From contig DTYO01000040.1 in NCBI GenBank assembly GCA_012961845.1, positions 1 through 14,152 on the forward strand: 14,152 nucleotides of DNA, read 5' to 3'. How positions within the stretch are numbered: position 1 is the first letter of the stretch; each line of letters begins with the position of its first letter. The notes under the pieces are model-generated. The model saw nothing but the letters and a program-made list of their open reading frames with translations. It ran no database searches and had not been told where the DNA came from. The DNA is from Thermodesulfobacteriaceae bacterium (GTDB lineage Bacteria; Desulfobacterota; Dissulfuribacteria; Dissulfuribacterales; UBA3076). Positions 14,144 to 14,152 of the stretch are shown here, piece by piece. Position numbers and translations under genes: made by a program.

Positions 14144-14152
14144 TGAAAATGC
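14143..14152 (+). CDS. Start of an unidentified gene, cut off by window edge
   Basis: ATG at 14143-14145 follows GAGG with a seven-base spacer and opens M-K-M before the sequence ends. The start is inferred only from the ribosome-binding site and the AT-rich upstream DNA, which resembles a promoter region. Nothing can be said about the product. Confidence 0.45.

Noticed and set aside
1..14152. CRISPR array, tRNA, rRNA, transposase or phage gene
   Set aside because: No regularly spaced direct repeats, cloverleaf-like segments, rRNA stretches or recombinase motifs were seen on either strand.

Overview
The window is chromosomal DNA of about 50% GC. It most resembles a strictly anaerobic, probably sulfate-reducing or syntrophic member of the Desulfobacterota (former Deltaproteobacteria). 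That placement is an inference from four things: an NADH-dehydrogenase-like cluster that passes directly from nuoD to nuoH, a very large CofD/YvcK-related protein of the type seen in those bacteria, a short MetE-like methyltransferase, and an RNase G. No 16S rRNA, tRNA, phage, transposase or CRISPR array is visible.

Layout. Positions 1-3354 (minus strand) hold nuoA-nuoB-nuoC-nuoD-nuoH, tightly packed or overlapping; nuoH runs off the left edge. nuoE, nuoF and nuoG are not between nuoD and nuoH, so this looks like the 11-subunit form of complex I, which takes electrons from something other than an NADH module in the same operon. An AT-rich divergent intergenic region (3355-3741) carries two TTGACA boxes in inverted orientation. 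From 3742 rightwards (plus strand) lie a creatininase-family hydrolase, a TlpA-like thioredoxin lipoprotein, a CbiQ-type ECF permease and, after a 250-base gap holding a palindromic repeat, a CbiO-type ATPase. A DJ-1/PfpI protein (6689-7201, minus) converges on cbiO. A roughly 500-base intergenic region carries a second copy of the repeat core in the opposite orientation. It is followed by a 776-779 residue CofD/YvcK-related protein (to 10041, plus). From 13813 leftwards (minus) run RNase G, a MetE-like methyltransferase eight bases after it, and glucokinase. At the right edge a new plus-strand gene begins with only its first codons visible.

How the genes may work together. The Nuo genes encode a proton-pumping quinone-reducing complex. 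CbiQ and CbiO are the transmembrane coupling and ATPase subunits of an ECF transporter, probably for cobalt or nickel, but no substrate-binding subunit is in the window. The MetE-like protein lacks the N-terminal half of MetE. Its relatives are thought to use a methyl-corrinoid, which would link it loosely to cobalt uptake. Glucokinase and the CofD/YvcK-related protein are both tied to sugar phosphate metabolism or its regulation in other bacteria, but nothing here proves a joint function.

Points deserving a second look: a lysine in NuoH where complex I normally has a conserved glutamate; a pair of divergent repeat copies, one of them a 133-base imperfect palindrome ending two bases before a cbiO start codon; two promoters placed so that transcription should begin exactly at the ATG (creatininase and RNase G); and the orphan CofD/YvcK-related protein with additional N- and C-terminal regions.
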